DNA of 45,562 bases, taken from positions 1,015,994 through 1,061,555 of the forward strand of contig KE356560.1 of the NCBI GenBank assembly GCA_000415965.1, given 5' to 3'. The first letter of the stretch is position 1. The number at the start of each line of letters is the position of its first letter. Below the pieces are notes generated by a model, which had not been told where the DNA came from, searched no databases, and was given only the letters and a program-made list of their open reading frames with translations. Both the position numbers and the translations under genes were made by a program. Below are positions 9,880 through 20,279 of the stretch, one piece after another. The DNA is from Haloquadratum walsbyi J07HQW1 (GTDB lineage Archaea; Halobacteriota; Halobacteria; Halobacteriales; Haloferacaceae).

Positions 9880-10620
9880 TTCGCTGAGGGGCTTCAGCCG
9901 CAGTTCACCGGAAAAGCCGAAGCCAAAGCCAAATCCGTCTCGGGAGTGTGAGCCGACCTGCTGGACGAAGAAATCGTCGGAGGTCTCGACGTCGGGCAGA
10001 CCACTTCCGAGAGACGGGTGGGGGCCCGACTGAGTGTGTCCTTTGGCGAACGTCCCGGAACTAGTCGGACAGGAAGACGCCGTGACTGACCGACACCGCC
10101 GTGTGCGTCTCAGGATCGAGGTGCTCGCCGAGCGCCTGCAGGATGGCGTTCTCCGAGGCGTAGTACGGGTGACCGATGTAACGTAATGTAGTCCATCCCC
10201 ATCCGCACACAGGACATGCTGAGCGCCATCCGGGGCCTCAGCGTAGTCCTCGACGGACTGAAGCACCGCACTCCAGGACAGGACGGGACTGCATCCGCCG
10301 ACAGTTGGCATCGAGACTGACTTCTGGATAATCACTTCGCGGCTCAACTGTTCAACATCTGGACGGTGGCAATCATCCTCCGTGCCGAGGACGACGGGAA
10401 CGGGAACGGGAACGGGACGGGTACGGGTACGGGTGAAGCCCTGAGTGGGGGGAACCAACTGACTGCTGGAGAGCTGATGTCGACCATCGACATCGAGGAC
10501 GACCCACGCGAACTCCAGATTCCGACCGGACTACCAGAAGAGACGTATGTGACGACCCAGAGGGGTGACTACCTCACGGCTGACCCTCGGCAGGGGTTGC
10601 TGAATCGAATCGCCGTGTTT
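9880..10620. pseudogene. GC-rich decayed island with scrambled coding fragments
   Basis: The segment is visibly richer in G and C than its surroundings and looks like debris from a GC-rich haloarchaeal element. On the minus strand at about 10080-10190 a frame reads GHPYYASENAILQALGEHL followed by DPETHTAVSVSHGVF and a stop, clearly protein-like. A different minus frame just upstream reads QSVEDYAEAPDGAQHVL, suggesting a frameshifted gene. On the plus strand from about 10440 a frame contains IDIEDDPRELQIPTGLPEET. I recognise none of the parent proteins. GGGAAC and GGGTAC hexamer repeats occupy about 10394-10432. I interpret the whole as horizontally acquired DNA in decay. Confidence 0.5.
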
Positions 10621-10820
10621 CAATTATTGCTAAACGGCTGGTGTGGCGCAGACGTGAAAATTGTCCGCATATCCATATCCAACATAGTTTGATTATCTGA
10701 CCGTATTCATTTGGCGCGGGGAGCCAGGCTGGTGCCGGAACGTGGATTGGTTCAGTAGTGTCGGCTTCCTCCTACAGCTAAACCCGTGGGTTTCCGCCTC
10801 AAGATACTATAAAATATCAC

Positions 10821-11297
10821 TCAAGAGCTATCATATTCAGTCTCCTCTTTATGATCGATTTGAAATTTATCTTCATCCGTCGTTGAAATGTGTTGAGTGG
10901 CAGAAGCGTCCGCTCTCTGACCGGTATCATCATCTGCATCATTAATATATTGATAATACCGAGTTGTCAATTGATATGTCCGATACAATGCAATAAGACC
11001 GAGGGCAATACCGCCACCACCCAAACTCCACTGACTACGAAAGCCAATCAGGAGGATTCCGACTCCAATTCCAGCTACCGCGACATTCGCAAAAATAACA
11101 GCTACGATGAAAAATCGTGCTTGTTTACCATTTATTCTCTCTCCTGAGGCTGTTAGTTCGGACTCTTCGGTTGCTGGGTTCGTACTAGGGATATCAACTG
11201 ATGGGATTGACACGAGATCCTGCTCTGGGTCACCCCACTGTGATTCGGGGTCGTACTCCGTTGGTTCATCAGGCCAGTTATCGCTGTCAAATGGCAT
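10821..11297 (-). CDS. haloarchaeal membrane protein of unknown function
   Basis: The 158-residue protein has an acidic N-terminal region (WPDEPTEYDPESQWGDPEQ, about 60 residues), two adjacent hydrophobic segments (FFIVAVIFANVAVAGIGVGI and a glycine-rich one ending GGGIALGLIALY), and a hydrophilic acidic tail. It resembles small two-TM haloarchaeal proteins of an unnamed DUF family; no function is known to me. I chose the second in-frame ATG (11297) because a TATA-like tract at 11318-11330 lies about 27 nt upstream, the spacing for a leaderless mRNA. An ATG two codons earlier (11303) is also possible. Confidence 0.75.
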   Translation of the reverse strand: MPFDSDNWPDEPTEYDPESQWGDPEQDLVSIPSVDIPSTNPATEESELTASGERINGKQARFFIVAVIFANVAVAGIGVGILLIGFRSQWSLGGGGIALGLIALYRTYQLTTRYYQYINDADDDTGQRADASATQHISTTDEDKFQIDHKEETEYDSS

Positions 11298-11317
11298 ATA
11301 CATGAAAGTGTCCGAGG

Positions 11318-11330
11318 AATTAAAAATCGT
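11318..11330 (-). promoter_or_regulatory. TATA-like box of the two-TM protein gene
   Basis: On the minus strand the tract reads CGATTTTTAATTC and is centred about 27 nt before the ATG at 11297. This spacing is the reason that start is preferred over 11303. Confidence 0.5.
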
Positions 11331-11417
11331 TCTTGACGAACCGTCCCGGCGTCACATTTAATTCCCGAGACTTCCCATCGACTTATCAGTCGTTGATAAT
11401 ATCACTACTGTGTATAT

Positions 11418-11515
11418 CCGAACCCACACTCAGACTCATTTCACCTGGAACGCTCGGTTGCGCGTTCCACTTTGGATACAGAAATCACATTACGAATAAT
11501 TCCAACAAGTGTTAG
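11418..11515 (+). repeat. GGAACGC-hairpin repeat, copy 1
   Basis: This copy matches 26291-26370 by eye: TATCCGAA, CCACACT, a 22-nt perfect hairpin (11447-11468; arms GGAACGC and GCGTTCC), then ACTTTGGATACAGAAATCA. The arms are identical in both copies while the loop differs, so the structure appears conserved. The gap from 11304 to 11741 contains nothing else I can support. Confidence 0.6.
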
Positions 11516-11535
11516 ACTTTCGAGCGTGCGATGGG

Positions 11536-11586
11536 CGGTCACGCGTTCTGCTTCGAATAAAAAATCAAATTACCAACAACTGTTAT
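11536..11586 (+). repeat. partial GGAACGC-hairpin repeat, 3' half
   Basis: The 3' half of the repeat occurs again here, in direct orientation just after copy 1. It reads GCGTTCTGCTTCGAA, then AATCAAATTAC and CAACAACTG. It is closer to the 26331-26370 version than to its tandem neighbour. The left hairpin arm is degraded. Confidence 0.4.
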
Positions 11587-11741
11587 CTGAGAGGACTAGT
11601 TCAACAGAAGTTGAAAGCCGTATACATTTGGATACTCGATTCGATTAGTATCGTCCCGCAGTTACCCTGAGAAGATGAATTGCCAGGAGACCCGCATTTG
11701 ATTCAGCGAATACCGGTCTCGGGAAAGTATCATAGTCACTA

Positions 11742-11930
11742 TCAGCAGTACTCACTGAGTAAGATTGCCTCTGACGTCTCAACCCATGCAAGAGGATTCT
11801 GCGGGTCATAAAATACGATGCCATCGTCAACCTCATAGGATTCGACATCGTCGAGTCCTCTTGCCTCACCCACCCGTGCTGGTACAGGCGGCGACTCATC
11901 CGTTTGTTCGGAGTCCGCGTGGTCGGACAT
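11742..11930 (-). CDS. small conserved haloarchaeal protein (DUF7331-like)
   Basis: The 62-residue acidic protein ends with the characteristic core ESYEVDDGIVFYDPQNPLAW followed by a short tail. This core matches a small haloarchaeal family I remember (DUF7331) with the signature NPLAW; its function is unknown. There are no membrane segments or cysteine motifs. It lies divergently from polB, and a TTATAC box about 31 nt upstream of the ATG could drive it. The family name is from memory. Confidence 0.75.
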   Translation of the reverse strand: MSDHADSEQTDESPPVPARVGEARGLDDVESYEVDDGIVFYDPQNPLAWVETSEAILLSEYC

Positions 11931-12147
11931 CGTGTTAAGTGATAGAATGTGGCATGACTTATACTAATCGGTGCCGTTCGGATCTTTTTCGATTCGCATG
12001 CTGGATCGGCATGCTAATAATGGAATAATGGACCTATCAGTCATGGAAGTCATGAACTAATTCCGAAATCGACCGACGACATCACTAGTCGATACAGTAA
12101 GTCCACAAATGCCGAAGTTTTTAGCCAGCAGTGCCAAAGCAAGCCAC

Positions 12148-15100
12148 ATGAAACAGGCAGGGCTTTCAGATAACTGGAGTGATGCCGCTGATAGCGATGC
12201 CGGTACATCCAACGCCCGGCCCGATGCAGAAGCTCTCGCGGTGGCTGGTAATGACACACAGCATGTCTCTGCGATTGTTGACGCTGATGAGGTTCGCTTC
12301 CCCGATGCAGATGGAAACATTGAATTACTCGTCACGCAGGTCAATTACAGTGTTGAGCGTGCTGGTCACGAGGAGTACCCTGTTGTCCATATTTTTGGAC
12401 GGACAACTAATGATGTTGCCCATCATGTGCGAGTGCTCGGATTCGAACCATATTTTTATGCACCAACTGAGACGCTCGATGATGAGTTACTCGATAACGA
12501 TGCCATTACGCGGACTGAATCGGGATATGAGAGTATCCGTGGTGAGGAGTTAACGAAGATATGCACGCGGACACCACGAGATGTCGGACAGATCAGAGAT
12601 GACTTTGATCATTATGAAGCAGATATTCTCTTTCCGAATCGATTATTGATTGATAAGGATATTAAAAGTGGGATTCGGGTTCCGGCGCGACGACTCACTG
12701 ATAACCCACAGACGATTCAGATTCCGCACAACGAAATTGAGCCTGTCGATGTTGAGGCAAATCTTCGTGTAAATACATTTGATATTGAGGTTGATGACCG
12801 ATCAGGGTTTCCCGAAGATGGTGAGGAACCGATTGTCTGTCTCACGAGTCACGACTCTGAGCGTGATGAGTACATCACATGGCTGTATGAAGCACCAGAC
12901 GCGGCAGAGGACGCTCATCCTCCCGATTCGCTTGACCGGGACGACCCGATTCGACCGGGCACAACTGCTGATGTCCGAACATTCAACCACGAGGATGCGA
13001 TGCTTGATGCATTTGTCTCATACATTGAACAAACTGACCCTGACATACTGACGGGGTGGAACTGTCTTCCATCGGACACTCGAATTCAGATGGCTGATGG
13101 GACTGAAACGGAGATTCATGCGATTGAGATTGGTGATAAGGTCATCGGTACTACAGACCAGCGCTCAGTGACCACGGAGGTGACAAATAAATGGGAGAGT
13201 GAGACAGAGATTTATGAATTCTCTCTCGCAGATGGGACGTCTCTCCGATCCTCCGGCGATCACCGAATCATGATCAGCGATGCTGATGTTGTTGGCTGGA
13301 AGAACGGCAGTGATGTCAACCCTGGAGAGTATGTGCTCAAACCACGACAATTACCGGTCGATGATCCGGTCATACCAACAGTCAATGAGTTGCTTTCATC
13401 TGAGTCCATACGAGTGATAGATAATTCGAATGATGATACTCTGAACACTGCTGGCGAACACATAAACACGCTCTCATCGAATCTCCGACGGTCGCGAGCC
13501 CGTCCTAATCTCCCCTCGATAACAGATGGAGGATATCAAAAGCAGCCTCCGAAGAGTGATGATACTAAGTTGTTCGATCTGGACCACACTGTCACTGAAC
13601 GGGAACTGTACGCTATTGGACGCACGTTACATACTCAACGACCGACGGAAAACAAACCCATCACATCCCCGGCGCAGACCACATCGATTGATAGACCAGC
13701 GTCGAATAGCTACAGCCCCACTGATACTCAGTATCGATTTGATTCGACTCTCAGTGACATCATTAGCGCCCTGAGAGACTTACATCGCTGTAAGACCGAG
13801 ACGAGACTGAGACTGAGACTGATGTTGATGGTTATACGCATACGCTTGATCTCTCAGCAATATATCGAATGCCGCAGTCACACATTGCACACTTTCTTGC
13901 AGGCGCACTCGATAGCGATGGAGCCGATGAAATTGCCTCATCACATCTCACAGTTGCCACGGAGTCCTCAACCATCGCCGAGTGGTATGCACGATTATAT
14001 AGACGTCTTGGTATCTATGCGCAACAACAAGCAGACACTGTCCAAATAGCGAATAACACGTGTGATCTCCAGCGATTATCCGATGTTATTCTTCCGCATC
14101 TGCGTTGTTCAGATACTATCAACCGGGTTGAAAGCCATATCGGTGCTATCTGTGATAATTCATCGGAACACTCACAGACAACGCCGCTTGAGTTAGCCAC
14201 AAATAACAGCACACGACAATGTAGCGACAATGAAAAACAAAAGGAGTCCAATACAATCTCATCTGACAACAGTGATCATGATCATAACTGGGATGCGTAC
14301 GTCTTTGTCGAAATTGAAGAGATAACCCAAACTGGGACTGAAACAACATATGATATTGCAACAACGACACGCAGTTTTGTCGCTGATGATTGCTTAGTAC
14401 ATAATTGCGATGACTTTGACGTCCCATATGTCCTTGACCGAATGGAGGTAATCAATCCACAATCTGAGTATACCCTCACGCCTGAACGATTCTCGCGGAT
14501 TGATGAGGTATGGCGAAGTGGGTGGGGTGGTCCAAATATCAAGGGTCGGGTCGTGTTTGATCTTCTGTATGCGTATAAGCGGACGCAGTTTACCGAATTA
14601 GAGTCATATCGATTAGATGCGGTCGGTGAACTCGAACTTGATGTCGGGAAAGAACGCTATCCTGGTGATATTGGCGACCTGTGGGAGCAGGACCCACAGC
14701 AACTTCTTGAGTATAATCTTCGTGATGTGGAACTCTGTGTCGAAATCGATCGAAAGCAGGACATCATTGCGTTTTGGGATGAGGTACGATCCTTCGTCGG
14801 TTGCAAACTTGAAGATGCAACGACACCGGGTGACACCGTCGATATATATATTCTTCACGAGGCGCATGACCGTTTTGCCCTTCCATCAAAAGGGCGGACC
14901 GATACTGAAGATTACGAAGGAGGCGCAGTTTTTGATCCTGTAACCGGTGTCAAAGAGATGGTCGGCGTTCTCGATCTCAAGAGTCTCTATCCGATGGCAA
15001 TGACCACAATCAACGCGTCACCGGAAACAAAGGTAGACCCACAAAGCTATGACGGTGATACCTTCCGCGCACCAAATGGAACACACTTTCGACAATCTCC

Positions 15101-18100
15101 AGATGGCATCATTCGTGAGATGATTGATGACCTTCTCGCAGAGCGCGAGGAAAAAAAGTCACTCCGCGATCAATATGACCCTGGTGAATCAGTATATGAG
15201 CAGTATGACAGACAACAGACTGCTGTGAAGGTCATCATGAATTGTTTCACACCCGATACAGATGTCCTCACACCAAATGGTGTCGAAAACATCCGCGATC
15301 TCACTGTCGGTGATAATGTCTACTCGCTCAATCCTGACACGATGCAGATGGAAATAAAGCCGGTGACAGAAACGCACGCATATCCGAACTACCGGGACAG
15401 TCTTGTCGACATCCAGACAAATGAGATTGATTTTAGCATAACGCCAAATCATCGGATGCTCGTCAGGACAACCGCAGCAAATGCTAACTCTGAAGTTGAG
15501 TATGAATTTATTGAGGCTGGCAATCTCGATTCGACATCACGATATGAACTACCACATGAGTGGTCGGTTGATCATGCTGACTCACTTGGTGAGTATATTG
15601 ATGTCATATCTCTCCTCAATGAGCGAGCGGATACCCATCATACTCTTTCTGATGGCGGAACAACCACGCTTCCCTCAGTGGATCACAACCGTGACGGTGT
15701 CATGCGCCGTGTCGACTCTGAGACATTCCTTTCAGTTATTGGCTGGTATGTCGCCACTGGGAGGCTATCACGCACTGAGAACGGAGCCACCGGCGTTCAG
15801 TTACAACTCCCACAAACAGATACTGAGACACAGACACGACTCACGGCGTTGCTTGATGAACTGGGCATTGACTGGCAGGGTAGTGATGAAACAGTACAGT
15901 TTGTCAGTCATGTCTGGGCTGAACTGCTTGATACCATCTGTGGACGCGAGGATGCGAACAAGCGTGTCCCTGAACTTATTTTCGATGCCTCTGCAGACCA
16001 GAAGCGAGCATTCTTCGACGCGATGATAGACGGGTCGGGTGTCCGAGAAACTGACTCATATCAGTATGATACATCAAATAAAGCCCTGCGTGATGATATC
16101 CTCCGGTTATGTGTCCACATTGGGCTTTCTACACGATATTACCGTGTCAATGATGAATCTTGGCGGATTGAGTGCACTGAAGCAACGACGCCCAACTTTA
16201 CGATGACCAACAGTGGTCAGAGAAGGACTGCTGAAGAGGGAGTGTACTGTGTGACTGTTGCGGACAATCATACACTCTTGGCTGGAAGAAACGGGACCTT
16301 CCAGTGGACTGGTAATTCGCTGTATGGTGTGCTTGGCTGGGACCGCTTCCGATTGTATGACAAAGAGATGGGAGCAGCGGTGACTGCGACTGGAAGAGAC
16401 GCAATCGAACATACCGCTAATGCGGCAAGTGAGCTCGATAAAACCGTTATTTATGGCGACAGCGTTACTGGCGACCGTCCGGTTGTTGTTCGGGATCCAC
16501 GAGGTTATCTCCGAATTATTCCGATTGGGACGCTGTTTGAGCAGGCGACGGTTCCAGAGCAGAATGCACGTCTCACTGCAGATGGGGCACCAACTGGGAG
16601 TTCCGGATTTCCCAAGGAACGACGTCATCTCAGTCAGTGGGAAGCACTGTCGTTAACTGACGCTGGTGAGACAGAGTGGCAACCGATTAAGCAAATAATT
16701 CGTCATCAAACGGAGAAAGAAGTCATTACGCTCCAGCATGAACACGGTGAGTCAACAACAACCCGCGATCACTCTTATATTACCGATGATAATGGTGAAT
16801 ATGTCGAAACGCCGCCAGAAGACGTTGATGAGCCACTTCCTATCCCGGAGATAGCTCCAATCAAAACTATCGAAACGATTGACATATACCAGACACTGAC
16901 AACAGCCGCCCATACACACACCGGAAGTGACATCGAGACCAGCGAACGGCTCCCATCCACAGATCATATCCACGCCACTGACGAATACGTCTGGATTGAC
17001 ACCACACCTGAGGGGCAAGATAAGCATGATTCGATACCCGCAATTCCCCGATACATTGATCTCACGAGCGACACGGGGCATGCACTCATTCGTTTCCTTG
17101 GTGTGTATCTGTCCGACTGGAGTGAATCGACAGTTACGATAAGTGAACAGGAACAACAAGCACAACAACTAGATATCACAGGACCGCATGAGTCAGCGCT
17201 GAGAACCTGTACAGCAGATGCCGATCAGTTATTTATAAATGTCACACCCACTGTTACAGCCAATGCTGAAAACAACGCTAACGCCGTTGATGGAGAATAT
17301 AGCTGTCATATACCGACAACACTCGCCACAACACTTGTCAGCGCACTTGCCGGTCATCCAGCATGTGTCAAACAAGTTCCGTCAGTGATATATCACCTTC
17401 CGGATGCTGAACAATCGCGCTTTGTTCAGTGCCTGATAGGGGCAGAATCTAAACTCACATCGGGGACATTATTAAACGATTCTCAGAATATCAATGACCC
17501 AATATCATCAACGGGTGAATTTACTGCCAATCGTGAACTTGCAGCCGGTGTGTCGATGCTGCTCACACAGCGCGAGCAATCATACTCAATCGTACAGCAA
17601 GATGCTGAGGACACGTACACGATACGCATCAATGACACTGAGTCGTCATCCTCTGAATGCCATCCGACTCTCACCGAGACAGCTCACTCAGGATATGTAT
17701 ATGACCTCAGTGTCGAGGCGAATCAGAACTTCGTTGATGGACTTGGTGGGCTTGTGTTGCATAACACCGATTCAGTGATGTTGGAACTTGGTGATGATAT
17801 GAACAAGCAGGAAGCGATCGAGCGGTCATTTGAGGTTGAAGAATACATCAATGACTCCTATGACGAATTTGCCCGCGAAGAACTCGATGCAGCGCGACAT
17901 CGATTTGAAATTGAGTTCGAAAAGCTCTATCGACGATTCTTCCAGGCTGGTAAGAAAAAGCGATATGCAGGACATATCATCTGGAAGGAAGGAAAAGATG
18001 TTGACGATATCGATATCACTGGATTTGAGTATAAGCGATCGGACATTGCACCGATTACAAAAGAAGTCCAACGTCGTGTGATCGAGATGATTGTCTATGG

Positions 18101-18590
18101 TGAAGGAACAGACAGCATCAGTGAGTATCTGAGTGACATCATCAATGACTTCGAGTCCGGCAATATCCCGCTTGAGGATATTGGTATTCCAGGCGGGATT
18201 GGTAAGCGCTTAGAATCATATGACACAGCGACCGCACAGGTACGCGGGGCAAAATACGCGAATGAGTTCCTGGGCACAAACTTCGGTCGAGGTTCAAAAC
18301 CGAAGCGCGTATATCTTCGGAAAGTACATCCGTCATGGTTCCGTCAAATGGAAACTGAAGCTGGATTCGACCCACAACGCCATGGTCTCTATCGTGAGTT
18401 CAAACGTGATCCTGATGTTATTTGTTTCGAGTATGAAGATCAAATTCCCGATGCATTCGCAGTTGATTGGGATCTTATGCTCGAAAAAACATTGAAAGGA
18501 CCAATTGAGCGAATTATCGAAGCTCTTGGGATGTCGTGGAACGAAGTCAAATCCGGACAGGAACAAACTGGTCTCGGTAACTTTATCTAG
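12148..18590 (+). CDS. polB: family B DNA polymerase precursor with three inteins; frame broken in intein 1
   Basis: PolB is a replicative DNA polymerase with 3'-5' proofreading. Removing three inteins leaves about 906 residues, normal for haloarchaeal PolB. Visible motifs are Exo I FDIEVDD, Exo II TGWN/CDDFD (split), Exo III YNLRDVELC, motif A DLKSLYP, motif B KVIMN/SLYG (split), motif C YGD/TDS (split) and a C-terminal PCNA-binding QTGLGNFI. The reading frame shifts by -1 near 13794-13814 inside intein 1, in a GAGACT repeat; one extra base would restore it. The gene is likely essential, so an error, a recoding event or a variant must be considered. The start at 12148 (MKQAGLSD) matches the family start and follows a TTTTTAG tract about 30 nt upstream; 12109 is an alternative. 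Confidence 0.93.
13063..14405 (+). other. PolB intein 1, in Exo II (frameshifted)
   Basis: This intein begins with the Cys after TGWN and ends VHN before Cys+1 of CDDFD. Splicing block A is CLPSDTRIQMADGTE, block B contains SGDHRIMIS, and the C-terminal blocks are TTYDIATTTRSFV and DDCLVHN. A LAGLIDADG endonuclease motif is present as FLAGALDSDG; its partner, perhaps ELYAIGRTL, is degenerate. The length is 1343 nt, not a multiple of three, which independently confirms the one-base loss at the GAGACT repeat near 13800. The upstream limit of the shift is a stop (13791) in the downstream frame. With one base added it would be a 448-residue intein. Confidence 0.9.
15243..16316 (+). other. PolB intein 2, in polymerase motif B
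   Basis: This 358-residue intein interrupts KVIMN/SLYG of motif B. It starts CFTPDTDVLTPNG (block A), has block B ITPNHRMLVRT, and ends GTFQWTGN before Ser+1. The endonuclease-like centre shows IGWYVATGRL and FFDAMIDGSG in place of LAGLIDADG. The first lacks the acidic catalytic residue, so cleavage activity is probably weak or lost while the splicing residues look intact. Confidence 0.92.
16461..17765 (+). other. PolB intein 3, in polymerase motif C
   Basis: This 435-residue intein sits between YGD and TDS, splitting the catalytic aspartates of motif C. It starts with Ser (SVTGDRPVVVRDPRG), has block B TTRDHSYITDD, and ends GGLVLHN before Thr+1. Endonuclease-like motifs are FLGVYLSDW and FVQCLIGAE, with one acidic residue each. 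The reading frame is continuous with the exteins on both sides. Only 48 extein residues separate it from intein 2. Confidence 0.92.
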
Positions 18591-19271
18591 GTGATTGCTA
18601 TTATATCATGATCGTCTGATATCCTTTCATACGGGAACGCAGATCCAAATCTGACATATGACTGTATCGAGAGATACACCATAGCCCTCCCGCACCCGTA
18701 ACCGGGTAGGCTGTGAAGTGAGTGTAAGACCACGAATGCGGTCAAGGCGTCTGATTCCTCGTGACAGAACCATCTGCCTCAACACTCTCTTATCTGAACC
18801 TGCCCCTTCGAAGAAGGTTGAGTCTCCCTCTTTACCGTGTTTCACTGAGAGCACAGACAGCTCAGTCTAGTTATGTAACCCCTATTGTTACCCTCATAGG
18901 GTAGAGGTATTCAATGATAATTCCAACACATTACTCGCGATAAAGTTCGTCTGGGTAATGAGTGACATTTATTCCACGGTAAAAATAGTCGTACTTCTGT
19001 CACATTCTACAATCCATCCCATCGCAGGCTATGCTCACATCATAGAAGACTGAGTTTGTTGGATATCACAAATCAACCCTTTGAATATGCAAACGAATTT
19101 ATATACATACCGCTCTGATAGCCGAAAATATATTCGAGTATTCTTTGTTATATTCTTAATATTTTGGCGTTATACAAATAATTTTTCTCTCAGAGAAATT
19201 GTGCAGTGGTAAATGCGTAACCATTATGGGTGACACGCGTCATTATACCAATAGGAGGTAACGATAGCAAG
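18591..19271. other. gap between polB and sufC
   Basis: No gene is supported. A hairpin (ACCCG, 4-nt loop, CGGGT at 18694-18707) lies about 100 nt past the polB stop. A minus-strand frame over 18627-18854 has an oddly basic composition for this genome and is probably debris. From about 18870 the DNA becomes AT-rich, as expected before a promoter for suf; several TATA-like tracts between 19090 and 19190 prevent choosing one. Confidence 0.45.
19253..19258 (+). promoter_or_regulatory. Shine-Dalgarno site that decides the sufC start
   Basis: GGAGGT lies 13 nt before the ATG at 19272. It sits inside the longer open frame that begins at 19230, so it favours the internal ATG and an mRNA with a leader, unlike many leaderless genes here. 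Confidence 0.65.
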
Positions 19272-20210
19272 ATGGCAACACTGGAAATTAATAATCTACA
19301 AGCACGCGTTGCAGAGGAGGACGGTGAACAAATTCTTCGAGGCGTTGATCTTCAAGTCAACTCCGGCGAAATACATGCATTGATGGGGCCGAATGGCTCC
19401 GGAAAATCAACAACAGCGAAAGTTATCGCCGGTCATCCATCATATGAGGTAACTGGTGGAGAGGTATTATTACAGCTTGAAGAAAACGAGTTTGGGGACG
19501 ATATTGACATCGATGATGAAGATCGAACATGGAGTCTCCTCGATCTCGAACCAAATGAGCGAGCTGCGCTCGGTATCTTCCTTGGATTCCAGTATCCAGC
19601 TGAAATCGAGGGTGTCACGATGACGAACTTCCTTCGAACAGCACTGAATGCGAAACTCGACGAGCGCGAAGAGCTCTTCGAGGAAGAAGACGCTGATAGT
19701 GACGCTGAGGAGGAACAGGAGGAACTTGATGCCGACGATGCGGCAGGATATGAGAGCTCACCAATGGAAGGTCCAACTGATGATGGCGAGATTGGTGTTG
19801 CTGAATTCCAACAACTCCTCAATGAGAAAATGGAACTTCTCGATATGGATGAGAAGTTCATGCAGCGATATCTTAATGCCGGCTTCTCCGGTGGCGAGAA
19901 AAAACAAAATGAGGTTCTTCAAGCAGCCATCCTTGAGCCTGCTGTTGCAGTCCTTGATGAGATTGACTCTGGACTTGATATTGATCGACTCCAGGATGTC
20001 TCCTCAGGAATCAATGCACTTCGTGATGAGCAGGGCACTGGAATCCTCCAGATTACACATTATCAACGAATTCTCGACTACGTCGAACCCGATCATGTTC
20101 ACATCATGCTCGACGGAAAGATTGCGAAAAGTGGCGATGCGTCACTTGCACAGCAACTCGAAGATGAAGGATATGATTGGGTCCGTCAAGAGGTCTATGA
20201 GACAGCATAA
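19272..20210 (+). CDS. sufC: Fe-S cluster assembly ATPase SufC
   Basis: SufC is the ABC-type ATPase that works with the SufB-SufD scaffold to build iron-sulfur clusters in the cytosol. The 312-residue protein has Walker A GPNGSGKST near residue 40, the Q-loop GFQYPAEIEG, the signature FSGGEKKQNEVLQ and Walker B VAVLDEIDSGLD. A Glu/Asp-rich insert of roughly 40 residues (EEEDADSDAEEEQEELDADD) before the signature is a haloarchaeal feature and makes it longer than bacterial SufC. The start at 19272 (MATLEINNL) is chosen from the Shine-Dalgarno site and the family start. sufB follows after 69 bp and sufD after 2 bp more, so this is the first gene of a sufCBD operon. Confidence 0.96.
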   Translation: MATLEINNLQARVAEEDGEQILRGVDLQVNSGEIHALMGPNGSGKSTTAKVIAGHPSYEVTGGEVLLQLEENEFGDDIDIDDEDRTWSLLDLEPNERAALGIFLGFQYPAEIEGVTMTNFLRTALNAKLDEREELFEEEDADSDAEEEQEELDADDAAGYESSPMEGPTDDGEIGVAEFQQLLNEKMELLDMDEKFMQRYLNAGFSGGEKKQNEVLQAAILEPAVAVLDEIDSGLDIDRLQDVSSGINALRDEQGTGILQITHYQRILDYVEPDHVHIMLDGKIAKSGDASLAQQLEDEGYDWVRQEVYETA

Positions 20211-20279
20211 TGGCGACCAGACGGTTCGAATGAAGAGCGATATTAACACTAATACCGACACAGCATTTGACATATAACA

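Noticed and set aside
10366..10692. 108-codon plus-strand frame with GNGNGTGTGTG run as an intact gene
   Set aside because: The start lies in a hexamer repeat, the end runs into AT-rich DNA with changed composition, and surrounding frames are broken; treated as debris.
13791..13815. Programmed ribosomal frameshift in polB
   Set aside because: No X-XXY-YYZ slippery heptamer is present at the only possible position, and the site is a simple repeat, so an indel or sequencing error is more likely; kept as an open question in the findings.
18627..18854. Minus-strand 75-codon frame downstream of polB
   Set aside because: Composition is basic and unlike haloarchaeal proteins, no motif is recognised and no promoter is evident; kept only as possible debris.
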